From contig JANBQS010000203.1 of assembly GCA_027577415.1 (NCBI GenBank), positions 1-26,543 of the forward strand: DNA of 26,543 bases, written 5' to 3'. The stretch comes from Coemansia sp. RSA 922. Taxonomy: Eukaryota; Kickxellomycota; Kickxellomycetes; Kickxellales; Kickxellaceae. The position numbers and the translations under genes were made by a program. The notes beneath the pieces were generated by a model, which made no database searches, was not told the DNA's origin, and was given only the letters and a program-made list of their open reading frames with translations. Numbering within the stretch: the stretch's first letter is position 1; each line of letters opens with the position of its first letter. This document shows positions 9,073-17,109 of this stretch, piece after piece.

Positions 9073-9330
9073 ATGGGCCTGGTTGGAGCGCTAGTACACG
9101 CGTCGTTTGATGTCGTGCTGATTGCCGTGTGCCTTGCTGGCATCCGCCGTGCAACTGGCCTTACTCTACAAACTAGCTATCTGTCGAGCAAGAGCCACCA
9201 GCGGATACTCGGTACGGTAGTTGGAGTTGGAGAGCGGCTATTTGACGTTGCTGTTGCGTTTATGTGTGCGTACCCGTCGGTATTCCGCCGCGAGCAAGTG
9301 CCTCGCCCGCGGTCAGAGAGTCCTGACTAA
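9073..9330 (+). CDS. Small DUF1748-type fungal membrane protein
   Basis: An 85-residue protein with one strongly hydrophobic N-terminal segment (residues 2-24, around VGALVHASFDVVLIAVCLAGI), then RRATGLT, and a second amphipathic stretch (GTVVGVGERLFDVAV). The order G-x-L-x-H-x-x-x-D-x-V-L, CLAGIRR.TGL and a late GVGE..FD..VA block agrees with my recollection of the fungal DUF1748 family, whose members are about 75-85 residues. Function is unknown as far as I can tell. The family call is from memory and should be tested with a profile search. No upstream in-frame ATG lies nearby. The gene is divergent from the proteasome beta-2 gene. Confidence 0.72.
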   Translation: MGLVGALVHASFDVVLIAVCLAGIRRATGLTLQTSYLSSKSHQRILGTVVGVGERLFDVAVAFMCAYPSVFRREQVPRPRSESPD

Positions 9331-10430
9331 TATGAAGAAGCAATTTTGTAACTGGCATGTTTCGAGGCTATAGTGTTGTTGTATTAAAGTGCAGAATAAT
9401 ATGTTATAAAAGCGACAAACTGATAGCCGCTAGATATTGCGCACCATTAGACAACTGCCTTTGGTGTGGCTCTCCTTGAGTGCCGAGCAAAGCAGTCCAA
9501 GCATTTCTGATTGAATAACTGTTGCGAGCCTCGAGCGCAGTGCCCAGCCTTCTCCTTGCTAGAGCAAAACATGGATGTAATATACGTGTTGCACGACCGA
9601 CAAATATAATTGTAGCACATATCGAAAGGAACCAAACAAAAAGGTAATAAAATGCAACAGCAGGATATGCAAGGGAGAATGGCAAAAAGAACCGTGCAGG
9701 TTCTACAAAAGGCAGGCGACTTTGTATTTGTACAGGCACACGCCATTGAAAGGCAACTCGTTTTCCACGCCAGGACAACTACGGAGGCATATATACAGAG
9801 TACGGCATTAAATTATCAATTGTGCGTAAAGGTGGCACCTAGCAGTGGATTAATTGAATCCCTCTCATCTGTTCTCCTTCCTCTTTTAGACTAGTAGAAC
9901 ATAAATGGCTACGTAATTGCTTGGGACACACGAGGCGTGGCAAGTGCCAGTCAGATGAGCTTACCAGCTGCATACCGCTGACTGGTAAAGGGTAGCCTGC
10001 ATATAGTTTGTACGTCATCTCCACTGAGCACGGGAGGAGCAAACAAGGTCACTTGCAAATATCTACAGTTTATGTATTTTGACATGGTGATGTAGTTCAA
10101 TTACTAGTCAAGGTGGCCTGAGCACGACTTGCAGTGCACGAGACTATTTAGTACGTGCGGGATCCTGTCCGCTGACTTTTTTTCCCCACTGCAACAGCGT
10201 CATACATTCAGTACACTGGAGGACCTGGGTCACCCCTGCTCCATAATTTCCATATGGGCTTGATGGGGGCGAAATTGCTAAATTTTGATAACCGATAATG
10301 CAAAGCGCTGCCACCAGATAACCTCGAAATACTCGCTATTTAATCGAGACCACCTACTTGAATTATACTTTTTTTGTCACACCTTATCGATCCACTTCCA
10401 ACGCTATTCATACCTTGGTTATATCATCAG
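9331..10430. other. 1.1-kb region without a credible gene
   Basis: This is the longest non-coding stretch in the window, between the DUF1748 stop and the JmjC start. Short frames occur on both strands (for example minus 9404-9778, minus 9839-10042, plus 9652-9894), but none has recognisable composition or domains. On the minus strand a GTAAGC donor-like site sits near 9958-9963. I could not join it to a convincing downstream exon. I see no A-box/B-box pair of a tRNA gene. Plausible contents are the JmjC promoter/5' UTR, an unrecognised spliced small gene, or a non-coding RNA. Confidence 0.4.
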
Positions 10431-12443
10431 ATGTCTAGCAGCGAGACTGACGAGCCGCAGGAATGTCCACTATGTCGTGATGACGCGCCGATCGAGCTAC
10501 CCGCCTACGAGACGTGGCTGCAGTGCGATATGTGCGAAGAGTGGTACCATGGCATCTGCGTGGGCATATCTGCTTCCGAGTGCGAGTGCATCGACAAGTA
10601 CCACTGCCGCAAATGTGCTGAAACGCACGGTCCGAGCTCATACAAGGGACCAGCGCTACGGAGATCGGGGCGCGGCCATGCAGATGTCGACTATAACAAG
10701 CTCAACGAAGGGCAGCCGGCGACATTCAACCAGTACTTGCTGCGTCTCGAGTCTGGGGAATTTGCAGAGGACGAATTTGAGCATCTTAGCGATGGCAGTG
10801 TGGTAACTGCCGAGTGGATCCGCAGTCGCGACACCAACGATCCCTTTGTAGTTGACAGTGCGACTGGGCTTGGCATGGAAATGCCCGATCCTTCGGTGAC
10901 AGTTAAGGATATCGCCGCAGCCATAGGCAAGGACACCGCCGTCAGCGTGATGGATGTTCTCACTCAGGACGAGCTGAGCGGATGGACGATGGGGGCATGG
11001 GCTGACTACTTCCACTCTACGAATCGCCGGCGAGTGCTCAACGTTATTAGCATGGAGGTGTCAGACACTGCCTTTGGAGCGAAGATCCGGCGCCCCCGCG
11101 TGGTGGACGAGCTCGATCTGGTCGAAAAGTACTGGCCAGAGGCAAAGCGCAAGCCCAATAAGTTCCCGCGAGTGAAGACGTACTGCCTGATGAGCGTGCA
11201 GAATGCGTACACTGACTTTCACGTTGATTTTAGCGCCACGTGGGTGTACTACCATGTGTTGTCTGGAGAAAAGGTGTTCTACCTTGTACCGCCTACGCCG
11301 TCTAATATGCGCAAGTACGAGGCTTGGAGCAAGTCGCCTGAGCAAGCAGTGACCTTTTTCGCCGAAAGCGTGAGGCATTGCTTTGAGGTGCGTCTTGTGG
11401 CCGGCCACACGCTGTTCATACCTGCCGGGTGGATCCATGCCGTATTTACTCCAGTCGACACCATCGTCATCGGGGGCAACTTTATGGCCATGCAGAGCCT
11501 CAACGCCCACATTGGAACCTACAAGCTCGAAGCGCGCACAAAGGTTCCTGTGCGGTATCGCTTCCCGTTCTTCATAAAACTCTGCCGCTACATGACTGAG
11601 CTCCTGGCCAAGCGCTGGGCAAAGCTGGCCGCTCGAGACAAGGCAAAGTGGACGCTGGATGAGCTGGAGGGCGCGTTTGTATTGGCCACGTTTTTGGAGA
11701 GCAAGCTCATTGGCGACGACTGCGATGCAGACATTGCAAAGGCCGTGGGAGACAAGGCGTCGCTAAGGAAACACGCACATACCTTGATAGAGCTGGTTGG
11801 CGTGGAGCTCGCCTCGCGGATGGTGCCTGAGGAATGGCTTAACCGCGAGTCTCAGCTGCGTGAGGGGAGCCACTTTCGCTGGGTCCGACCCGGAATGACC
11901 CATGGCTCGCAACTGCTGGCGACACGCCCACGCCGAAGTCGCACGGCGGGTGCCCCCAACTCGGCCGACAAAACGATTACCAAAATTCGAGAAAAGGCTG
12001 CCAAAAAGTCGTCTCGGCCAAAGCTGGTGCGAGGTCGCCCCAGAAGCAACACGTCCGACGACACAAGCAGCACCAAAACGGCGGCACACGATGCTGACCT
12101 GGACGAGCCGATGACAGCCCAAGCTATGATCGCTGCTTTAGGCACAGGTACCAGAGCCAATCGTGGCGGAAGCAGCGACAGTAACACGAGTGACGATGAT
12201 GATGACGGTGATGGCAGCGACGCTAGTGGCGATGAGGAGGATGGAAGCGACTGCTCTTCATCGAGTGACGGCGAAAACTTTGTCGTTTCGGACAGCGACG
12301 ACGGCCACAGAAAGGCCAAGCGACGCAAGAGCATCCAAGTAAAGAGCGTGTCTCTACAAAATGGCGCTCGACGTGCTCAGAATGTCGGCCAGTTCAAGGG
12401 TGCACGGCGACGTATTGCCGAGCAAATCAAGCTGAAACTTTGA
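10431..12443 (+). CDS. PHD finger-JmjC histone lysine demethylase (KDM7/PHF8-JHD1 type)
   Basis: Nuclear Fe(II)/2-oxoglutarate demethylase of methylated histone H3 lysine. The 670-residue product starts at MSSSETDEPQ; a Met 19 codons upstream at 10374 adds unrelated sequence. The N-terminal PHD finger has all eight ligands: Cys12, Cys15, Cys32, Cys35, His40, Cys43, Cys59, Cys62. The JmjC core carries the Fe ligands His264, Asp266 (DFHVDF) and His336 (AGWIHAVF), plus Thr261 and Lys281 for 2-oxoglutarate, so it should be active. A helical region follows to about residue 480. The tail (about 500-670) has AT-hook-like RGRPR, a Ser/Asp/Glu-rich acidic block, a basic nuclear signal (RKAKRRKS) and a basic C-terminus. 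There is no CxxC zinc finger, unlike animal KDM2. The methyl mark cannot be decided from sequence; H3K9me2 and H3K36me2 are family possibilities. Confidence 0.95.
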   Translation: MSSSETDEPQECPLCRDDAPIELPAYETWLQCDMCEEWYHGICVGISASECECIDKYHCRKCAETHGPSSYKGPALRRSGRGHADVDYNKLNEGQPATFNQYLLRLESGEFAEDEFEHLSDGSVVTAEWIRSRDTNDPFVVDSATGLGMEMPDPSVTVKDIAAAIGKDTAVSVMDVLTQDELSGWTMGAWADYFHSTNRRRVLNVISMEVSDTAFGAKIRRPRVVDELDLVEKYWPEAKRKPNKFPRVKTYCLMSVQNAYTDFHVDFSATWVYYHVLSGEKVFYLVPPTPSNMRKYEAWSKSPEQAVTFFAESVRHCFEVRLVAGHTLFIPAGWIHAVFTPVDTIVIGGNFMAMQSLNAHIGTYKLEARTKVPVRYRFPFFIKLCRYMTELLAKRWAKLAARDKAKWTLDELEGAFVLATFLESKLIGDDCDADIAKAVGDKASLRKHAHTLIELVGVELASRMVPEEWLNRESQLREGSHFRWVRPGMTHGSQLLATRPRRSRTAGAPNSADKTITKIREKAAKKSSRPKLVRGRPRSNTSDDTSSTKTAAHDADLDEPMTAQAMIAALGTGTRANRGGSSDSNTSDDDDDGDGSDASGDEEDGSDCSSSSDGENFVVSDSDDGHRKAKRRKSIQVKSVSLQNGARRAQNVGQFKGARRRIAEQIKLKL

Positions 12444-12526
12444 TGACAAGTGATCTAGGAACTTGATTTTTGCAGGGGCTTTGGTTGTCGTTTTAAAATT
12501 CAGTAGTTTATTAGACATTGCTTGAG

Positions 12527-13404
12527 CTAGATGCGCGGAGACCCCATGCGGGATGAGCTTTCGCCCCGGATCACACGAACTCGCTTGGGCTCTTTTGGCT
12601 CTTCGCCGTCCTCGGTTGTGCCCTTCGCGCCTTCTTCAGAATCCTTTGAATGGTCGTTGGTAACGCCAAACGACCGCCCAAGAAGCGTCATCGTCTTTAT
12701 GTAGCCCTGTAAATGGCCATCGATCTTTTCCAGCTTTTCAATACGCTTGCGCTTAGCCAGTCGTAGCTTATCCCGCGTCGCCCTTGCTTCCTTGTTGGCC
12801 TCGATTTGCCTACAGCATTGAAACATCGGTTCAATATGACAAAAGTGCCAAATAATTTAGATATCACACAACATATGGCTGATAGACCTCAGTACAGGCA
12901 TCGTTCTACTTACATGTCTCGCTGCTTAACCTCATAGCGCAGCCGACTGAGCATAAGCTTGTGTGGTGTGGTAATATCCTGTTTAAAACTGTCTGGCGCA
13001 GTCTCCAGAAACTCTTGCTCGGGAATGAGGTCTATCGATTGGTATATCGTCTCCTGTCGCTGCGTAGTGTCTATTTCCTTTTGAATGTACAGTACTTCGC
13101 GCTGCTTGTTCTCTAACTCCAGCGCCAAATCGTCAGTCTTTCGCTTCAAGTCGCCGACCGATGTGTTGAGTGTAGCTTTGTCCTCGTGCAGTTGGCGGTT
13201 TAATACACGCAAATCGACAAAGGTACTAGCGACCGTGTGTAGAATGTCCTGTGGCGAGTCAAGACCTTCTGGAAGAGGCTGGTTGCTGGTATTATTGACA
13301 ATTGCAGCTGCAATCCGCTCGACATTATCACAAAGTGCCTCGATTTGGGAAGCGATAGCGCTAATGTTTGTGCTGGTAGTGTTGACTGGTACTTCGCAGT
13401 CCAT
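12527..13404 (-). CDS. THOC5-like THO/TREX complex subunit, short form, two exons
   Basis: Probable nuclear THO/TREX subunit acting in transcription-coupled mRNA export. Exon 1 is 13404-12914, intron 12913-12810 (104 nt, donor GTAAGTAG, acceptor GTAG), exon 2 12809-12527. The junction AT|G makes a Met codon and keeps the frame, giving 257 residues. THOC5/FimP-like features are a long coiled coil, LENKQREVLYIQKEID (97-112), IDLIPEQEFLETAP (124-137) and HKLMLSRLRYEVKQRDM (148-164), followed by a basic helix. These align in order with the LQ.LHYEV..LQKEI, IDLVS.EEF...AP and H...LARL.WELEQR blocks of THOC5. It is far shorter than animal THOC5 (about 680 residues) and lacks the later domains. The tail is acidic, then basic. 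The main uncertainty is the family: generic coiled-coil similarity could mislead. Confidence 0.75.
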
Positions 13405-13629
13405 GATTTTAAAATGACAATATTACAATAAGAAATATAGCGATTAAAAAGTTGCATGAAAGCAAAGAAGAAATACAAGAGCGCAAAATCGTTTGCGCCA
13501 CAGTATATTTACACTTTTTGATCGCATGATTGCGATTAGGTATTGTAAAGGTACATAGATCTGGATCCAGGTCCAAAAGAGGCAAATTGGCTCATTATGA
13601 TATTGTACAGAAAATTAATAATGGTTACG

Positions 13630-15888
13630 CTATGCTAAATACGAGTACTCGCGAAGTGCCGAGGATGCCACTTCATTGGCATAAAATGGCTCCATCTCTG
13701 CATCGCGCTTTGCGTGGAAGCTGTGTGATGCGTGGTGAGTTGCCGTCTCAAACGTGCCCTCTTCACGGCATTCGTCGCACAGATCAACTGCCTGCGCACC
13801 GCGGCAATCCAAGCAATGCCACCGGATCCCCACGATAGGCTCAGAATAGCACGAGTCGCAGCGGTATCCCAGGTGCACGGCCTTGGCGCTGCGCAGTGCC
13901 AGCGACTGCTGAACGCCCGCCGACGAGGGGCCAGCGCCATTGGCGCTAGACATAAACATGCCGTTGCCTGCGCTAGAACTAGGGAACTGGAATGCATCGG
14001 GCTCATACCGACCGAACTCGGTGTTGCCAGATCTGTCTGCCTGTTTTCCCTTGCGATCGTAGGGCGTCGCAGCGACGGCAAAGTTGTCAAAGTCTTCAAA
14101 TTCTTTTTCATCGCCATCAATTTCCATGACGTCGCCATCGTCCTCGCCAGAAGAAGACGTAAAGTCGACATACTTGTGCTGACCGCGGCCTCTCGATGCT
14201 GATCCGCCAACTGCCCGGCGCCGCTTTGGCTTTGGAGAGACACTGTCGCCTGCCGCGCCCATGTGCGTTCGTGACATTGATGCCCAACTGGTCGTATCTG
14301 GTGCACGCCCAGGAACAGGCAATCCGGCTTTAGTCAGCTTGATAAAGTACTTTTGTACCCGACTGGACACCTGTCGCATAGTTCGGGTTCCCAAGGCCTC
14401 AGAGATCTTTCGCCACCGGTTGTTCGATACCTCTTCGTCTGGGTAGATCACCAAAAGCTCCTCTAGTCTAGTCTGTTCTTCATCGCTCCACGGCAAATTG
14501 TAGCTGGGCGGCTTGACCTCTCCATCATCGTAGTAAGAGGTCTTCTTTTCGTAGCTTGGCTTGCGTTCACTCGCGGAAATCTTGGTGCCACGGCCTCTCC
14601 CGCGGCCTCTGCCACGACCTCTACCGCGCTTTGGGGGCGACCATAGCAAGTATTCGTGCCCGTTTGCCATAGGCCCCTTACCAGCTGCTTGTGCTCGCGC
14701 GGCAGGAGTGCTAGCCGCTGAGCCTCGTAGACTCTGTATAGCATCTCTTCCAGTTGTATACTCGGCCGAGACGGATTCCACCAGTGCATTATAGTAGTCG
14801 TCATCGTCGCTTGCTTCGTGTTCGCTAACTCCGACCGATTGAGACACTTGGAAAGCTGGTGATAGGGAGCGCTCATCAGAGAGCTGCTGGCGAAATGACT
14901 CGAGAATCTGTGGCGTCAGCGTCTTTTGTGACTGACCACGCTTGGTTGGCGTACCTGGCTGTGTCATTGATACTCGGTTGTTGGGCTTTCCGCTCGGCAT
15001 CGCAAGTGGCTGGCTTCGCTCCGCTACAACTCCAGAAGTAATGCTAGTAGCAATCGCAGTAGGGGCACTGGAGGTGGGCTCGGAAACGCGGTACAAAGGC
15101 TCTGTGTTTGCTCGAGCTACGACTGGCACTATAGGTGCCACTCCAGCAGCGGAAATGGCGATATTTGCTGTTGGGATCGAGCCAAATGGCGCCGTAGGAG
15201 CAGCTGTCAATGCTGCGGATTCAATGAGGCCAGCAGACCGTTGCGCAGATAGTCGCCTCGGCGATTGATTTGGCGAAGCAACAACGGTATTGCCTGTTAA
15301 CAGGCTAAAGTTTGTGGAAGAGGGCGGCCGCGAAGCGCGCAGAGCCGTCTTGCTCATAGCTGGCGGCAGGTGTCGAATGGGCGTCGATTTGATAATGCGG
15401 CTACCTGCCTGTTTGTTTGCTGAAGCTATTGCTCGGTACCGACTGACATCGTTGGCGGATAATACTGACTGCACGATACCCATGTACTCTTCAATCGCCG
15501 CTGGATCTGCACAGCTGAGGTACGGCTCCAGGTATACTGACGGCACTTCAACCACGGCCTGCGGTGGTGGTGCTCGTGGCGCAGAATCGGCAACCAAGGT
15601 TTCGACGTACTCGAACGGGTTGGAAAGTGCCTGCTGTCGCAGATTGACCAGCATCTGCATATCGCTTTTGGCTCGGCTTAGCTGGCTTTTGAGTGCCTCG
15701 GCAGCCCAATAGACAACCATGTACTCCTCGTTGTTGCTTAGTATCTCTGAAAGCCTGACGGCAGGTGGAGTGCTCTTCGCTAGAGGGTTTGTTGTGGATA
15801 CTGGGATGGCGGAAACGTTGGGCTCGGTAAGTTTTGTTGGGAATTCGGGCGCCAAGGGCGCGCTTGCTATACTCTCGTCGCCCGACAT
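13630..15888 (-). CDS. ZZZ3-like SANT/Myb and ZZ-type zinc finger protein
   Basis: A 752-residue nuclear protein resembling ZZZ3, the animal ATAC-complex subunit that reads the histone H3 tail. A helical segment (about 46-90) precedes a long Ala/Ser/Pro/Thr-rich disordered region. A glycine-arginine repeat lies at about 421-434. A SANT/Myb domain at 467-520 has WSDEEQTRLEELL, a YP.EEV..NRW.KI block, and then RQVSSRVQKYFIKLTKAG.PVPGR, which is especially close to ZZZ3. A basic PKPKRRR nuclear signal and an acidic patch follow. The C-terminal ZZ finger (about 675-725) has Cys677/680, Cys692/695, Cys704/707 and paired His residues near 718-722. The gene is a single exon. It is tandem with the THOC5-like gene (225 bases apart) and divergent from eS12. 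A fungal complex carrying it is not something I can infer. Confidence 0.87.
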   Translation of the reverse strand: MSGDESIASAPLAPEFPTKLTEPNVSAIPVSTTNPLAKSTPPAVRLSEILSNNEEYMVVYWAAEALKSQLSRAKSDMQMLVNLRQQALSNPFEYVETLVADSAPRAPPPQAVVEVPSVYLEPYLSCADPAAIEEYMGIVQSVLSANDVSRYRAIASANKQAGSRIIKSTPIRHLPPAMSKTALRASRPPSSTNFSLLTGNTVVASPNQSPRRLSAQRSAGLIESAALTAAPTAPFGSIPTANIAISAAGVAPIVPVVARANTEPLYRVSEPTSSAPTAIATSITSGVVAERSQPLAMPSGKPNNRVSMTQPGTPTKRGQSQKTLTPQILESFRQQLSDERSLSPAFQVSQSVGVSEHEASDDDDYYNALVESVSAEYTTGRDAIQSLRGSAASTPAARAQAAGKGPMANGHEYLLWSPPKRGRGRGRGRGRGRGTKISASERKPSYEKKTSYYDDGEVKPPSYNLPWSDEEQTRLEELLVIYPDEEVSNNRWRKISEALGTRTMRQVSSRVQKYFIKLTKAGLPVPGRAPDTTSWASMSRTHMGAAGDSVSPKPKRRRAVGGSASRGRGQHKYVDFTSSSGEDDGDVMEIDGDEKEFEDFDNFAVAATPYDRKGKQADRSGNTEFGRYEPDAFQFPSSSAGNGMFMSSANGAGPSSAGVQQSLALRSAKAVHLGYRCDSCYSEPIVGIRWHCLDCRGAQAVDLCDECREEGTFETATHHASHSFHAKRDAEMEPFYANEVASSALREYSYLA

Positions 15889-16404
15889 TCACAGGCTGCT
15901 GCTGCTCTTGTCGCAGTGTCAGTGTTTTTTACAAATAGCAAAAAGGTTAAATATGTGGACAAAGTTGGAGTTTTCAGACGTGGAAAGGAAAATGTTAAAG
16001 CCCTAAAAATTTTGGACAAGCGCGATCATCATCACTGCCTAGATCCAGATCCTTTAACTCAATTAAGCCGCCTGTGATTACCAGCCTATGTGATATATGA
16101 AGCTATGCGACTCGGCAGGAATTTGAATCTTTCTACTCCAAAATTATTCTAAAAACTCCCACTCATGTACGTTTCAATAATGGATGCGACAACGGCAGAC
16201 ACGATGGATGCAATGGATGCGATATCTACTATGGATCCATGCAACTAACTGAAACTTTTCCGCTGAAATTACATGCATTCAAATTTTTTTTTTTTTAAAA
16301 TGTAGTGAGGATTTCTGTCGGCCGTTTTAAAAAACTTCGCCACGCCCCCTAGCCGTTTACACTTAAACCCTACGAACGTTACGCTCACCAAGCTCTAATT
16401 AAAA
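15889..16404. promoter_or_regulatory. Divergent promoter between ZZZ3-like gene and eS12
   Basis: A 516-base region separates two divergent starts. Near eS12 it contains AAACCCTA at 16365-16372 (33 bases before the ATG). Near the ZZZ3-like start it contains AAAGCCCTAAAA at 15997-16008. Both carry the RCCCTA core recognised by Tbf1-type factors, which control ribosomal protein genes in many fungi. A small repeat-containing frame lies at 16165-16248 and a T10 run near 16286. Function is inferred from motifs. Confidence 0.5.
16165..16248 (+). other. 27-codon upstream frame with repeated ATGGAT units
   Basis: A short ATG-to-TAA frame reads MYVSIMDATTADTMDAMDAI and then STMDPCN. The unit ATGGATGC or ATGGATCC occurs four times in frame (starting at 16180, 16204, 16213 and 16231). 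It lies about 155 bases before the eS12 ATG and could be an upstream open reading frame if transcription starts far enough upstream. It could also be a chance result of a short DNA repeat. No family is recognised. Confidence 0.25.
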
Positions 16405-17014
16405 ATGGCCCCTGAAGGGTAAGTTATCCAAGTGTCTGAATTTGAGGACAGTTTTATGACGCATGGCGTGCCCTACTTTGTCGCTTGCGACTTGTATACG
16501 CTGCTTGCCGAGACGCTCAAATTTCAAACACGATTTTGCCTGCTAATGGTTTTTTTAATTTTGTTTTGCTGTTTATAGAAATGATGTGGTTGTTGAGACC
16601 CCCGTTGCCGCCGATGTTGTCGAGGTCTCTGCCGATGCCGCCAAGGGTACCCTCACCGTTGAGGAGGCTCTGGAGATTGTGCTGAAGAAGGCCCTGGTCT
16701 GCGACGGCCTTGTCCGTGGTGCCAAGGAGTCGATCAAGGCTCTGGACCGCAAGGATGTCGAGCTCTGCGTGCTCTGCGAGACCACCGAGGAGGCTGGCAT
16801 TGTTGGCCTTGTCGAGGCTCTCTGCAATGAGCACCAGATCCGTCTGATCAAGGTCTCGGACTCGAAGAAGCTCGGACAGATGGCTGGTCTGTGCAAGATC
16901 GACCGCGATGGCAACCCCCGCAAGTCGGTTGGTGCCTCGGTCGTTGCTGTCCGCAAGTGGGGTGACGAGACCGTTGCTCGCGCCACCCTCCTTGAGCACT
17001 TTGGCTCGCAGTAA
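16405..17014 (+). CDS. RPS12: 40S ribosomal protein eS12, two exons
   Basis: Small-subunit ribosomal protein eS12 of the beak region of the 40S head. Exon 1 is only 14 nt (16405-16418, ATG GCC CCT GAA GG), intron 16419-16578 (160 nt, donor GTAAGT, acceptor TTATAG), exon 2 16579-17014. The junction makes a Gly codon, giving MAPEGNDVVVETPV and 149 residues, the expected family length. The L7Ae-like fold is clear: LEIVLKKALVCDGLVRGAKE, then ALDR.DVELCVLCETTEE, LVEALCNEHQIRLIKV and the C-terminal RKSVGASVVAVRKWGDET. The GTG at 16586 is internal, not the start. Codon use is strongly biased (gtc, ctc, cgc, aag), as expected for a highly expressed gene. It converges on TRP2 with 95 bases between the stops. 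Confidence 0.97.
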
Positions 17015-17109
17015 GCTCCTTGCTTTTTTTGTCTAAAAAAGTACTACTAGGGTGTAATTTATGTTGTTTGCAAATATAAGTCATTACGCCTTTATATAAA
17101 GAACTGAAC

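Noticed and set aside
9404..9778. 124- and 99-residue overlapping frames on the minus strand
   Set aside because: Two frames overlap in different phases with neither looking coding; the Cys/Phe-rich hydrophobic run follows base composition. Not supported as a gene without RNA.
9652..9894. 80-residue frame on the + strand
   Set aside because: No recognisable family, weak start context, and no link to downstream exons that I could make in frame.
14560..14640. Direct repeats resembling a short tandem array
   Set aside because: These encode the Gly-Arg repeat of the ZZZ3-like protein; not a CRISPR or satellite.
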